Origin: Crambe crambe
Taxonomy: Eukaryota; Porifera; Demospongiae; Poecilosclerida; Crambeidae
DNA: 64,000 bases
NCBI GenBank assembly: GCA_963924555.1
Contig: OZ004582.1
Span: 1,054,001-1,118,000 of the forward strand
Reading direction: 5' to 3'
Shown here: piece after piece, positions 21,590 through 32,016 of the stretch
Position numbering within the stretch: the first letter of the stretch is position 1
Layout of the letters: each line of letters opens with the position of its first letter
Translations under genes and position numbers: made by a program
Notes under the pieces: model-generated
Told to the model about the DNA's origin: nothing
Seen by the model: the letters and a program-made list of their open reading frames with translations, nothing else
Database searches by the model: none

Positions 21590-22080
21590 CTTGAACCAGG
21601 AGCTAGGCCCACTGGAAGTGGACCTATTTGCCTCGAGACTGACATCACAGCTACAAGATTATGCAGATCCAGGAGCAATTACGCAGGATGCATTCACAAT
21701 GGACTGGTCTCAATGGAAAGGGTATGCCAATTCACCACGGAAATTCCCCGGAGGGAGAATCTGATTCAACCATCACACCCAGAAGCGATGCCAGATGTGA
21801 TACCCTAGCTAGCCATGTGGACTATCTCAGGGGAAGATACCGAGAGTGTCAACTTTCGGAAGAAGCTTCAGAGCTTCTCCTCGCATCATGGAGAGAGAAG
21901 TCATCCAAGAGCTATGACTCACTCTTCAGAAAGTGGCTCAGCTGGTATAACGAAAGGAATTCAGATCCCGTTTCAGGACCTATAGGGGAAGTTGTCAACT
22001 TCCTGGCAGATCTATTCAAGAAGGGTTATCAGTACAGATCCCTGAATGTATATAGGTCAGCAACATCCCCTTATAACTAG
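21590..22080 (+). mobile_element. DIRS-type RNase H end and tyrosine-recombinase N terminus (fossil)
   Basis: The start carries an RNase H tail-like PLEVDLFASRLTSQLQDY, and the later frame reads LSEEASELLLASWREKSSKS, YDSLFRKWLSWYNERNSDP, GPIGEVVNFLADLFKKGY and QYRSLNVYRSATS, the SAM-like N-terminal domain of DIRS tyrosine recombinases. The catalytic half is absent. It is a broken remnant, opposite in strand to the DIRS piece at 20885-21440. Confidence 0.75.
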
Positions 22081-22089
22081 ATTATCATT

Positions 22090-23160
22090 GTCAGACCTAA
22101 CAGCGAAGACAGTTATGTTATTGGAAGTACGGATGCTTCTTGCAAATGCAAGCTTGATTCAAAGCATTTCCAACTTTACTTGACTCCAATCCAGTGTGAA
22201 TGTGATAGGCTCATAATGTACAATACAAATAATTCACTTAATTATTGACTCCTTTGATATAAGGTCCTCTGCAACCAGCACACACCTTGATCTGCCCATT
22301 GAGAAACTTAACCAAAAATAATCCTTCACTGGATTCAGTGTGATCTCCACTAGCACTGTGATGTGGAGATTGATATTGATACGAAAAACTTGGTACTTTA
22401 TACGGCTCGGGACTGATAGGGCAATGTAAACGAGTGTGGTGAAAATGAAGGTGGCGAAAATGAGAGTGGTGAATTCATCCAATTAAAGTTCCAATTTGAA
22501 GAGGATGTTACGACAGTTGGGACTACAGGTTCAGAACAGCTTTCTTTTTGGGTGCTTTCCCTCCCTTCCATCCAGCCTTACCTCGAGGTAGATCGGACAT
22601 GGCAAGACATGTGAAATTTAGAGCTACAGATTTGCTACCTTTAGGAGTTTTGGCAAATTTGGCACAGTTTTCAATGAATTCTTTCAGCATCTCATTACCT
22701 TCTGCAGTTGCTACACAATGGGCACAAATGTACCTCTGAGTGAAACCCTGGCAATCATTATCACATTTGAATCGCCAATCAGATGAGCATGAAACAAAGT
22801 GAGGCCTTTATGAGCCACCATTCTAGACATGGAACACGATCCAGGTGCCGGTAAAACATGACCAGTTGTTGACACCAGGTCAATTGCCTTAGTCCACATC
22901 TGTCGTACAACTAAGGTAGGCAATCCTGTAATTTCAACAGCCGGTTGCATATCATCAAGTGAGAAGCACTGAAACTTCTTCCTGGCTTCTTCTTTCTGTT
23001 TGTCTGTAAAGGCTGTAAACCAACGGCTGATTCTTCACACAGAGTATACTGCCCAGAACCTAACAAAGCCTTACATTCCTCCTGTTGTTCATTGACAAAT
23101 TTTCTTATCTTATTGTTAAATACAGGACAATCAGATTTCTTGAATCCAAGGAATTGTTTC
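22090..23160 (-). pseudogene. SWIM-like zinc transposon protein, C-terminal region
   Basis: Leftward: CPVFNNKIRKFVNEQQEECKA, a middle part with MVAHKGLTLFHAHLIGDS, then a SWIM-like CQGFTQRYICAHCVATAEG followed by NEMLKEFIENC, a Lys/Gly-rich KGGKAPKKK tail, and after about 22380 LFLVKFLNGQIKVCAGCRGPY with a C-x2-C pair, then ICKKHPYFQ. This succession (C.GF...VCAH, then F.L.FL.G.I..C.GCR) is found in an invertebrate transposon family. A second remnant of the C-terminal block is at 24798-25230. Several frameshifts. Confidence 0.55.
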
Positions 23161-23209
23161 AATGAAGAGTTGAGTAAGGCTGGAAAAGTATTACTGCCTC
23201 AGGCCCAGT

Positions 23210-24340
23210 TTTCTTGGAACTATGGACAGCCAAAAAAAAACAACATTTTACTATACTTCCTGTTTTGAATGATAGCACTGACCTTCTCACTAGCCTTGGT
23301 TTCTAAGCAAAGAATGACATTATTTCATTAGCTATCCAGGCAATTACAAACCCCTTCCTCTGGTTAGTTTTCTCTTGTGCTTACAAGCTGGGGAAAGTTT
23401 GCCATGCTTTTTGTGCTTATTGTGTATGTGGTTGTCTACGGATAACCACTTGGCTTGAATCAAATCTTAGGTGTAGACACTGCTGACCAGTAGAGATGAT
23501 TTACCAAGCTATTCTTCCACTTCACTACCAACTCGCATTCTTTCTCCTTCGCCAGTGCACCAAACTTCTTACTAAATGCTGCTTGTGAAAGACATAATTG
23601 TTAGAATCAGCACACACTATTGATAAACAGTCATACACTTTGCCAAATGCTAAATTGGTCAGTCTTTGGTTCATTCTCCCTCAGCCACTTTGCAATTTGT
23701 TTGTGCTGATCATACTGATCTTGAACCTCTTCTGTTTCAGGAGTTTTAATGCCCTAACAAGCCCCTCCTTAGTAACTACATTTCATGTATTGAAAATTGT
23801 ATGTCAATAACCACTTTCTTCTTGAGTTCCATGATGGTATAGGACCCAAATTTTTCGGAGTGTCCCGGGCTATCGGCCCTTCCATCCCCACCTATGAAAT
23901 TGTAGGTTGGAGGTAGTCCTTTTGATGTTCGAAATATGGAGGCACATCCATATACTTTTAGCACCTTGGTAGGTAATAAAAGAATGTTCCCAGAAGGAAT
24001 CTGGCTGACTTTTCCACTTGAATGTGAACAAGCACTTTGGGCAATGCTGGGAGACACTAAGAAACGTCCCTAATTCCCTGGTGGTTGTACGTGGTTTCAT
24101 CTCCACATTTCTGGCATTTCCAGCAAGCAATCCTCAAACACTTGCTTTTGTGGTAAGGGAGATGAGGTCTAGATAATGTTGCTAGAGGTTCAGTACACAA
24201 ATGCATAGTTAACCTTTCCAAGTGATCACCATGTTCAGGTGATTTTCCAAACAAAGACTGAAATAGAGTACACTGGTACTGCACAATCTTTTTTTTTTTT
24301 CTTTTTTTTTTTCCTATTATGACTTTTTTTTTATGCAATG
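23210..24340 (-). pseudogene. 'GGDGRADSPGHS' DDE transposase (Kolobok-like, tentative)
   Basis: Leftward: a Cys-rich N-terminal region (HCPKCLFTFKWKSQP), IPSGNILLLPTKVLKVYGCA, then FIGGDGRADSPGHSEKFGSY (second catalytic Asp block), [80 protein letters not shown] and TKASEKVSAIIQNRKYSKML. The order matches full-length proteins of this family from cnidarians and sponges. A poly-T/poly-A stretch near 24291-24313 is translated as a Lys-rich start. Four or more frameshifts. The Kolobok label rests on memory of the D..GR.DSPG motif and should be treated as tentative. Confidence 0.65.
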
Positions 24341-24797
24341 AATATGATGAAACAATGAAATCAGTGTGAGTTACAAGTCAAGCAGTATCTTGCGAACAGG
24401 CCAATCTGCTGTCATTGATTGCCCGATCTATGGTACCCCCATCCAGTTCCAGATTGTGGTGAGCGGGCTGACCAGCACGAGATCTTGATCCACGCAAGCA
24501 CATGATAGCACTATAAGGTCTGTTTTGTTTCATTCTAAACAGAAAGAAAAGCAGTCAGCAAATAATACCAAACATAAGACGTAAATATTGCTTGTGGGTG
24601 GGCGTGAGTGTGATATCAGAAGGAACAGAAGTCCAGAAAACAACTTCTAATGCAGGATACTTTTAACACTGCCTGCTCTCTTTTGAGGGGTTTGAAGTTC
24701 TCCCGATTTTTTGTAGGATAGTTATTACTCTAGCCTTACATTTTGAGTCATACGTATCTTCATAGGTATAAGAATGGGGGCAGGACATTGCCCACTT

Positions 24798-25230
24798 TTA
24801 ATGCACCTCTGGAAGCCAAATTTCCTGGGAGGATACCCCCAGATTATGCAGTTGATCATAGTAGGCTAGCATTAATAAACAACCCACAGCTACAGATGAA
24901 GCGATAATCCTCAATGTGAATACAGATCCATTAACATTACGTAATGATGTCCTACATCCTTGGCAGATTCTTGTGTTGCCTTCAATCAAGCGAATAAAAA
25001 AAGGATTAGTATTTGGAATAAGTGATGGTTTAGGAGACACAGCTTGACCGATCAATGGGCTCAGAGACCCTATGTTGGTGAAATTGCATGACATCAGCTG
25101 GGATTACTACAAGAAGTTGCAGTCTGAGATGGACCAGCAATTCGCTGAGGAGATTGACCGGAAGATGCAGATGATCCTGGATCACAATTCTGCTGTGATA
25201 TAGAGGAATTGAATGAAGTCTTACGAATAG
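24798..25230 (-). pseudogene. Fragment of the SWIM-like zinc family
   Basis: Leftward: a Ser/Pro-rich SSISQQNCDPGSSASSGQSP, then NPFFIRLIEGNTRICQGCRT followed by SLRNVNGS. The NPF...L..GN...C.GCR block parallels the one at 22250-22380, so this is a second remnant of the same family. The rest is degenerate. Confidence 0.5.
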
Positions 25231-25294
25231 TTTCTGGACGGTTATATTGGTGGCTACAGACTTTGATTGCTTCCGTTTTGCAATACCACCTTTA

Positions 25295-25575
25295 TAGTAA
25301 GTTCATATTTCCCAGCGCATAAGCTGGAAAGCCTGCCTAAAGTTCAATGAATTTCAGCCTCCGTGCATGAAGCTTCAATAACTTTAGCACTTCAATTGAA
25401 GCCTTTGTACTTGTAGTCTGAACTCCAAACTTCATCTGTGCTTTGTTCAAGGATCATAGTTGTCATTTATGCTTAAAAAAAATTTTAGCCAAATTTTGGC
25501 ACTGCCAACTAAACATGCTCATATCTGATAATTAATTTTTGCACCGGACAGAGGGTTTTCCCAGAGCTGGTCACA
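25295..25575 (-). repeat. Truncated 671-bp MITE copy
   Basis: 281 bp matching, inverted, the first ~290 bp of the MITEs at 43731 and 51095, ending in the TGTGACC terminal inverted repeat. It is clearly more diverged than the other two, so it is older. Confidence 0.8.
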
Positions 25576-25639
25576 TATGCTTTTCTAAGCAAACTACAAT
25601 CGACAAAAAATATGGAATCTTTATAGTGCTCTTGAAGCT

Positions 25640-26166
25640 TGTTTCAATCTCTTTGTACCGTAAGTATCAGCACCACTACCATCTTTGCGTGCAATTCAAT
25701 GAGAGTACACATCTCAGCAGCATGTAATACCAGCCATAGACAGAGCGATTCAGTTTTTTCTTGATCACTGCGCCGTCCACATAAGCAAAAATCTTGATAA
25801 ACAATGATTGTGATAGATGGCTTCTGCTGCAACTAAGTCTATGCAGCCATGAAGGCGATTTATCACTTCAGATCCCCATAAATCTTTCCTTTCCATGCAA
25901 CATTCCATCAGCTTGCTACGCATTTTGAGTGTGGTGACAGTGTGGACATTTTGGGACTAGGTAGCACAACATCCACTGTCACTTTATATCTGTAAAGTCT
26001 CTCTGGCAGTCCTTGGGAGTCTTGCTGATGCCTTTTTAAGGTCTGAGCGACCATGTTTCTCACTAATGCTTATCAAAGTAAGCACACCTTTACGTGCCTT
26101 TATCTTTGAAACAAAGATTAAAATCACACAGCAGTCTTCTATTTCATCGTTAGCCCTCTCTGCCAT
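25640..26166 (-). pseudogene. Fragment of an uncharacterised 'GCIDLVAAEA' repeat protein
   Basis: The first ORF (26166-25984) starts MAERANDEIEDCCV and contains KGVLTLISISEKHGRSDLKK. A later frame (about 25930-25770) reads MRSKLMECCMERKDLW and INRLHGCIDLVAAEAIYHNH followed by CLSRF. Together they resemble the N-terminal region of an uncharacterised family in sponge and cnidarian repeats, with a Cys/His zinc-ribbon-like arrangement. Function not known to me. Confidence 0.4.
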
Positions 26167-26804
26167 TTTGTCTAGAGTGGTTAGATCAAAAATTTACCAG
26201 TATAACTGAGTCAGAAACAAGCAGCTGTAGCTAGTTTGATCGACCCTGTGTCTATGCATCAAAAAAGTGATTGTAGATGGCTAGCAGATGAAAATGTTGC
26301 AAGACAAACAGACTTGAGAGTATAGTATACTTGAAACTACAGTAGACTTGTGGATAAGCTGGAAACAGGCAGTTGGATTTGGCTGTGACTTGAGTTAAAG
26401 TACCTACAAACCATGCATATATACTGTAGCTAGCATGCATGCAAGATCTTGCCTGCTATGACACTTTATTCTGATGACCAAAGTTTTATTTTTACGTTTT
26501 TTTATTTCGCTGTACATTTTCAATGAATAGCGAAAAATAAAAAAATTCGTGGACATCGCAAATCATACTTGAAACTTTCTCACACAATTGCCTGGGAGGA
26601 TTTAAGAGGATTTTGGATATGTCACTCTACATAAATTTGATACCAAAATTTCTGATTCAATCCTAAATCTACCATACTAATATAGACGGGAATCATAAAC
26701 TCATCAAGTGAGGTAACAAATCAGTAAAGGTTTACTAGTATTGTTTGTATTATCATTGCATGTGTGTTTCATAGATGGCAACTAGTAATTCATGGTGCAG
26801 TCGA

Positions 26805-27306
26805 TGGATTCTCGACAGTTCCAGCAATATTCACTAACTGGTTCCATCAAAATGTTGCAAGAACTAGGTGTTGAGCCAAAGGCTGTTCTTTTGCTTATAA
26901 TTGTTCTGTTCATCCTAGTGAAGACAAGTTAATGTCTAGTAATGGAAAATTTAATGCTAAATTTCCACACCGTGATGTTACTTCCTTAATCCAGCCAATG
27001 GACCAAGGTGTTTTAGATTCTATCAAACGTCGCTACAAAAGGAAAATACATGAAGAACTAATTTTCAGAGATAATGAAAGGGTATCTATCCTTGAAAGTT
27101 TAAATATGCTACGTGTTTTGCAGCCTGCTGAAATGAATCAAGGAAGTAAAGAACCTGAACCTACTCAAGTATCTACTGCATCCTCGTTGCAAAGATTGGG
27201 ATCTGAAAAGATTATATCAAACATTGTTCAAGAGTCTACTCAGGACGAGTCTGAAGACTCTGACACTGATGAAGGAACTGAAGAAGTCTCCAAAGTTACA
27301 CAGTGA
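26805..27306 (+). pseudogene. Tigger/jerky-type (pogo) transposase fragment
   Basis: Contains ELGVEPKAVLLL, NCSVHPSEDKLMSSNGKF, then HRDVTSLIQPMDQGVLDSIK and RRYKRKIHEELIF. The TSLIQPMDQGV motif and the preceding Asn-rich D..PSHP equivalent identify the DDE_1 domain of Tigger-like elements; the third acidic residue falls after this block. The C-terminal acidic tail (DESEDSDTDEGTEE) resembles full-length relatives. The N-terminal CENP-B-like DNA-binding part is missing and one frameshift precedes NCSVH. Confidence 0.75.
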
Positions 27307-27375
27307 AACTGTTTGATGGATGTTTTCAAAGGCTACGAGAACAAGAAGAAGCATGTATGTACAACATTTGTGTGA

Positions 27376-27570
27376 GAAAATTGATTCCAAATCTGATTTG
27401 ATTTTTAGTTGCAGAAAATTGATTCCAAATCTGATTTGATTTTTAGTTGCAGAAAATTGATTCCAAATCCGATTGCAATTTTGATTTGTTGCCAAATTCT
27501 TTAGTTGCAGAAAATCGATTCCAAATTCGATTTTATAATTGTCGAATAGTTGATTCAAATTCGATCTTGT
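27376..27570. repeat. 38-bp tandem repeat
   Basis: About five units of GAAAATTGATTCCAAATCTG... including GATTTTTAGTTGCA, the first two almost identical, later ones diverged. Confidence 0.8.
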
Positions 27571-29440
27571 GTTGCAGAAGTGAAGATATACATCAATCAG
27601 TATTTTTGACGGAACAAGCGTTCCATACTCGTAAAGAAATTTTTCCCATCCTTCTAATGGTATGTTGTAATTACCAGAAAAAGCCTCCAAATCATCAGCA
27701 CAATAACAAACATTCAGCACACCACTCTTGGAAAGAAGGTGATACATTACTTTTTTCTTGCCATAAGCGCTGTGGACTTATTGAACAACGATTAATCCGA
27801 GGTAGCGTAAGCCACCGATTATCGACCATACTTTGCCCCTCGCACCATATCTCCCTCACCGATGGTCGTTAAAGTCTCAAACAACAACTATAGGAACGAT
27901 AATTTCATCCTCTATAACGTCATATAAATTATTTTTCTCACAATTGGATAGAAATTTTGCTATGCTGAATCTACTACATTTATCGATCACCGACACCTAT
28001 TTTCGACGACCCGTTGAAAATCATAATATCAATCATCGTCTGTTCCATTCTTTCTTTCAGTTTAGCTTCACTACAAACTGCTCCACAATTTAACGGTGGA
28101 ATGGAACTGCTGCAGAAGCTCTCCTTTTTGTTGGATTCTGGTGATACTTTTCGGAAACAGTCTTCATTGGTCTGTGTTTCATATTCCTACAGAATCCAGT
28201 CATTATCTATGATACAGTCCTCACTAAACAAGCACCAAATTTGACTTTAAGTCGATAGCTTTCGTACCTTTTAAGCGATCTTCCGGAGCCATGATATAGA
28301 ATGGGAACGAGAAAGCACATCTTTAGGATCTCACTCACTCGAAAGCAGCACAAGCATCTTTCCAATTTATATATCCTTTAGTGATAAACGCGAAATCTCT
28401 TCTGCTGTCAAAGACAGACTCATGCACTTGCAGCTGCGCATGCGTGGTTATGTGGTTTTGCATTTCGCGCATGTGCGCTCAACTCGCAGCTGGCAGCTTT
28501 TAGACCTGTAGACCGTAAAAAGTATTGGTCAGGCAAATGATTCATGTAGCAAGTTTTACTTACAGCTGCTTCGAGGACTACACCTGTAACCCACCATGAC
28601 TTCGCATTCTTTCAAGAGAGTGAGTTGGTATCTACTAGCTAGCTACTGCTAAAAAAGAGACTCCTCCAAATCCGTCATTAATGGTAGGTAGCCGAAAAAT
28701 CAAGTCACAGGTACTAGCTGTACAAAACTCATCATTTATAAAGTGAACTTTTGGTTGCTTCTCAAAGCCAACTGGGGTGGGGGTATTGAACTGGCTCCAG
28801 TAAAAAAAAACAAAAAAAAACAACAAGAAGTTGCACGACATTTTTTCCTCTGTAAAAAAAATATTTATTGTCACATTCCTTGAGGGAGGGAGGGAGGCCA
28901 GTGTTCAACAATCATTCTAGCTAATTGATGACAATTTACTCAAAGGAAGTTTGCTAAAAATTGCCTCCTCAATATTGTGCCCAAACTATGCCAGCATAAT
29001 TTTGCATGTCCCTAGGCTCAACCCGCAACCAGTGCTGCTCACGGCTGTTTAATTTGTATTATTACGTAGACATTAAGGCACACCCCCAAAATATTTTCTC
29101 ATGATGTAGTTTACATAGCAACTTCCCTAGTATAGTGTCAAAAATGCGCTAATCAGTTGCTATGTGACCAAAGAAGCCATGCGCAGACAGTCTAACCAGA
29201 CAGACCACGAGTGAAAGGTCAAATTACCAAAAAGAAGCGAGAAGATTGCTAGAGCAGAAGCCACGCTAAGCGCTTGAAGTTATTGGCATTAAAGCGTTTT
29301 AAACAAGAGTTTATGAAGAGACAAAAGCGCTTTCAGGTACCTTTCTAAGACTGCCACCTAGAAAGACTCAGGAGTCTTGTTCCTATTCTCTATAGCTTGT
29401 GCCAATTTTCTTATTATTGGTAGACTATGATAGTGGTATA
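27571..29440. other. Spacer, no gene recognised
   Basis: Only low-complexity stretches (A/C-rich at 28800-28820, GGGA runs at 28884-28896) and one short open minus-strand segment near 27747-27575 (NVCYCADDLEAFSGNYNIP) without a family I can name. Confidence 0.4.
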
Positions 29441-29443
29441 TTT

Positions 29444-29811
29444 TTAGTTGCTTGTTTTCTTCCTTTTCTTCCTTCTTTGTAACTCTGGCTTTAGATCTAG
29501 TAGTTGGGGGCTGGTCTCTACATTATACATATTAAATATATATTTCAGTCGATCAACTGGATTTGTGATGCTTGCAAAATTCCTTTCCAGGGTGTGCAGG
29601 TGTGCATGGAGAGATTCTGCACCTTGTTCTCCCATCTTAATTCTGAAAGATGCCGAAGGGCCGAGGAGTATTTATCAAATGTGTTTCCAACTCCACCATC
29701 ACTATCAATGAACCGTTTGTGATCTTCCCTCAGGGTTTTCAGTGACCTCTCTTTGACTCGGCCTCTGACAGAAAGGGTTTTTTCAACTCGGCATTTGTAA
29801 TATGGCACCAA
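29444..29811 (-). pseudogene. C-terminal pieces of RAG1-N/RING-type transposon protein
   Basis: The first piece (about 29790-29680) reads VKERSLKTLREDHKRFIDSD, the second (29635-29444) MGEQGAESLHAHLHTLERNF, then DRLKYIFNMYNVETSP and a basic RRKKRKK tail before the stop. In full-length relatives about 300 residues separate these two blocks, so an internal deletion is likely. It lies downstream of, and on the same strand as, the RAG1-N-like exons at 30190-31069, so these are probably the two ends of one decayed gene. Confidence 0.6.
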
Positions 29812-30189
29812 AGGCAGCAGTGTAATTTATTCAAGAAGTTAGTAGTTCATGAGTTAGTATTGTATACAGAAACTCAACCACTGTGTGTATAAAGGAATAG
29901 ATAACTTTAGAAGTGGGATGGCTATATATTACCTCATTTCCATTCCCTCGATTTCTTCAATTTGTTCTCTGCACATTTCTAAGCATGTGTGCAGATTTGT
30001 GGTTGAATCTCCTGCCATGAACATGGACAGTAGATTAGTACATTTCTGTGAATTTGGGTGGAGTATGTTGCATAGCTGCAGATTCAGCTTAAAACTCCCA
30101 CGGCCTTTATCCCCCCCCTAGCTTCACCCAGAGTTTGTCCTTGGGCATTACTCCATGCCATGTGAGACCAGCTTTTGTCCTATATTAAG

Positions 30190-31069
30190 TTAAACTGATT
30201 GATCACTGTTCAATTTTTCTGTAGTCTTCGACAGAATTTCCCCTATGGTAACTCGTGATGGAGAAACGGTAGATTGGACAAAGTATTGTTTACACTGCGC
30301 TTCCAAATGCTGCCGATAGTCACTCGCTCTCACACTCCTGTTGCATCCTTTGTTGCAGTCCACTACCAAACTACCTAAAACACTCATGGTCACTTCACTC
30401 GGCCTCTGGAGATGTTTGTCAACTGGCATGGATGTATGGCAGCAAGGGCAAGTAAGGTCACAACTAATTTGTACCCACTTACAACAACATGCAGCACATA
30501 CAATACTTCCACACGCTAGTTCTAGTGGTCTTTCAGGGACTTGTGTACAAATGTAAAATTGAGTGATTATATGAAGGGATTGAACTCTGAGGAAAGAAAG
30601 AAGCTGGGGCAATATCTTGCATATGTGCAATTGCTTGTGAAGGCGTTATGCCTTTGGGTCTACCAGAAGTTTTCTCTCTTTTCCGGTTTTGTCCACCGCC
30701 TACTATTACAGTGCTGACAAACCTATTTCATCAATTTTATATGAGTAGAATAAATAAGTTTTATGGCATCTTACATTGCAATTTCCTTCTTTGTGCTCGT
30801 GCCATGAATATTGGTTTTTTATAGCTGGTGTGATGTATGGCAGTCCCTTGTTATCAGTTGCTGCTTTTCGGCGAATTACGCCATAGCAAGAGAAACAGCT
30901 GAGGGGGGTGTATGTCGCTATTATCATTTGTGATGTCCACTGAAAAGGTTTTCAAGAGCTCTTGGTGATACTTGCTACATTCAAAGGCCCTCCCATTGCC
31001 CTTAGATGATCTCAACCTCCTACCACAAACCCTGCAGCTTTTCATCAGTTCCTTCTTGTGAAAATCCAT
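30190..31069 (-). pseudogene. RAG1 N-terminal-like zinc region and RING finger
   Basis: Exon A (31069-30775) starts MDFHKKELMKSCRVCGRRLR, continues LLKTFSVDITNDNSDIHPP and (after one frameshift) CFSCYGVIRRKAATDNKG, PYITPAIKNQYSWHEH. Vertebrate RAG1 has CRICG, then VFKIDVKADVDSIHPTEFC at the same place. A donor CAAT|GTAAGA follows. Exon B (about 30556-30190) reads CTQVPERPLELACGSIVCAA, CPCCHTSM, SVLGSLVVDCNKGCNRSV: a RING finger plus the following zinc motif, as in RAG1 (its SVLNSLMVKC). Such N-RAG proteins exist in invertebrate transposons. The RING exon reads openly to its stop; no RAG1 core transposase is seen nearby. Confidence 0.65.
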
Positions 31070-32010
31070 AATGATCTGTGTATTTTTGTTGTAATTTATG
31101 GTGTATTTTAAAATATGATTATTCCCTATCACAAAATTGGCACAAGGAATTGTTGTTTATATACAATTAGACTGACCTTTGGTTGATCTGATAAAAATGA
31201 CCACTATGTTCTACGCGCTTCCTTGCGGTCACAATAGACAAGAATGTTGATTGAGTCTGGAATGGCTGTTGTAGTATCCGCCGGAAAAATGTCTGCTCAG
31301 TTTGAGATTATTCCAGCTGCTGGTGCACAGTTGATTCCAAGGCAACCAAAGGGTCCTGTGTTATTATGTAAACTTGTTTTTGTTGTGTGAATGTGCATAT
31401 TGTTTGTATTTAAACGGTGTTGGAAAGTTGTGAGAACTACAAAGGTTCATGAATATATTAATGAGGATACCGGAAGTATATTATTATTGATCTAATTACG
31501 CGTTAATTTCCGGATTAAACAGCCGTGTGCTGTGGTGGAAGTATTCCATTTAATACACACCATGTTTCAAGGTGTTTGTCCAATGGGATCCTACATGTAC
31601 AGGTATAATGTGAACACATGATATGAACCTTAATGGAAGCACAAAGCTGGCATTAACGAATTAGAATTATTAAATTTTAGAAATTGATCTCGTGCTTAAA
31701 CACCCACATAGCAGAAAGGGCGGGGGGAATGCCCCCCCCCCCCCCCCCCCCCCCCCATAAATGAAGCAATATTTAAATTGCTGCAGACTAAATGGAACTA
31801 GAACTATTTCAGGCTACTTCAATAATAACAAGCTACAATACTCATTTTTATTTTCTCTAACCTACGAAAAAAAATTTTGTTCTGGAATCATATATGTGGC
31901 ATGGTACTAGAAAGTGTGAATAAAGTTTGATTTCTACCCTCGACTGTCACATATAATTATAGCTACTTATGCAGTTCATAATATTAACATTGGCAATGTG
32001 TATTTTTTTG
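31070..32010. other. Spacer with a 25-base C run, no gene recognised
   Basis: C run at 31732-31756, the longest homopolymer in the window. A 42-codon plus-strand ORF at 31262-31390 has no recognisable domain. Confidence 0.45.
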
Positions 32011-32016
32011 ATGAGT

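Noticed and set aside
27217-27747. 176-codon minus-strand ORF
   Set aside because: Most of it is the 38-bp tandem repeat and the antisense of the Tigger fragment; only the first ~55 codons might be real and no family was recognised.
31262-31390. 42-codon plus-strand ORF upstream of the RAG1-N-like gene
   Set aside because: ATG-started and with a donor-like GTAAAC, but no domain, partner exon or homology that I recognise.
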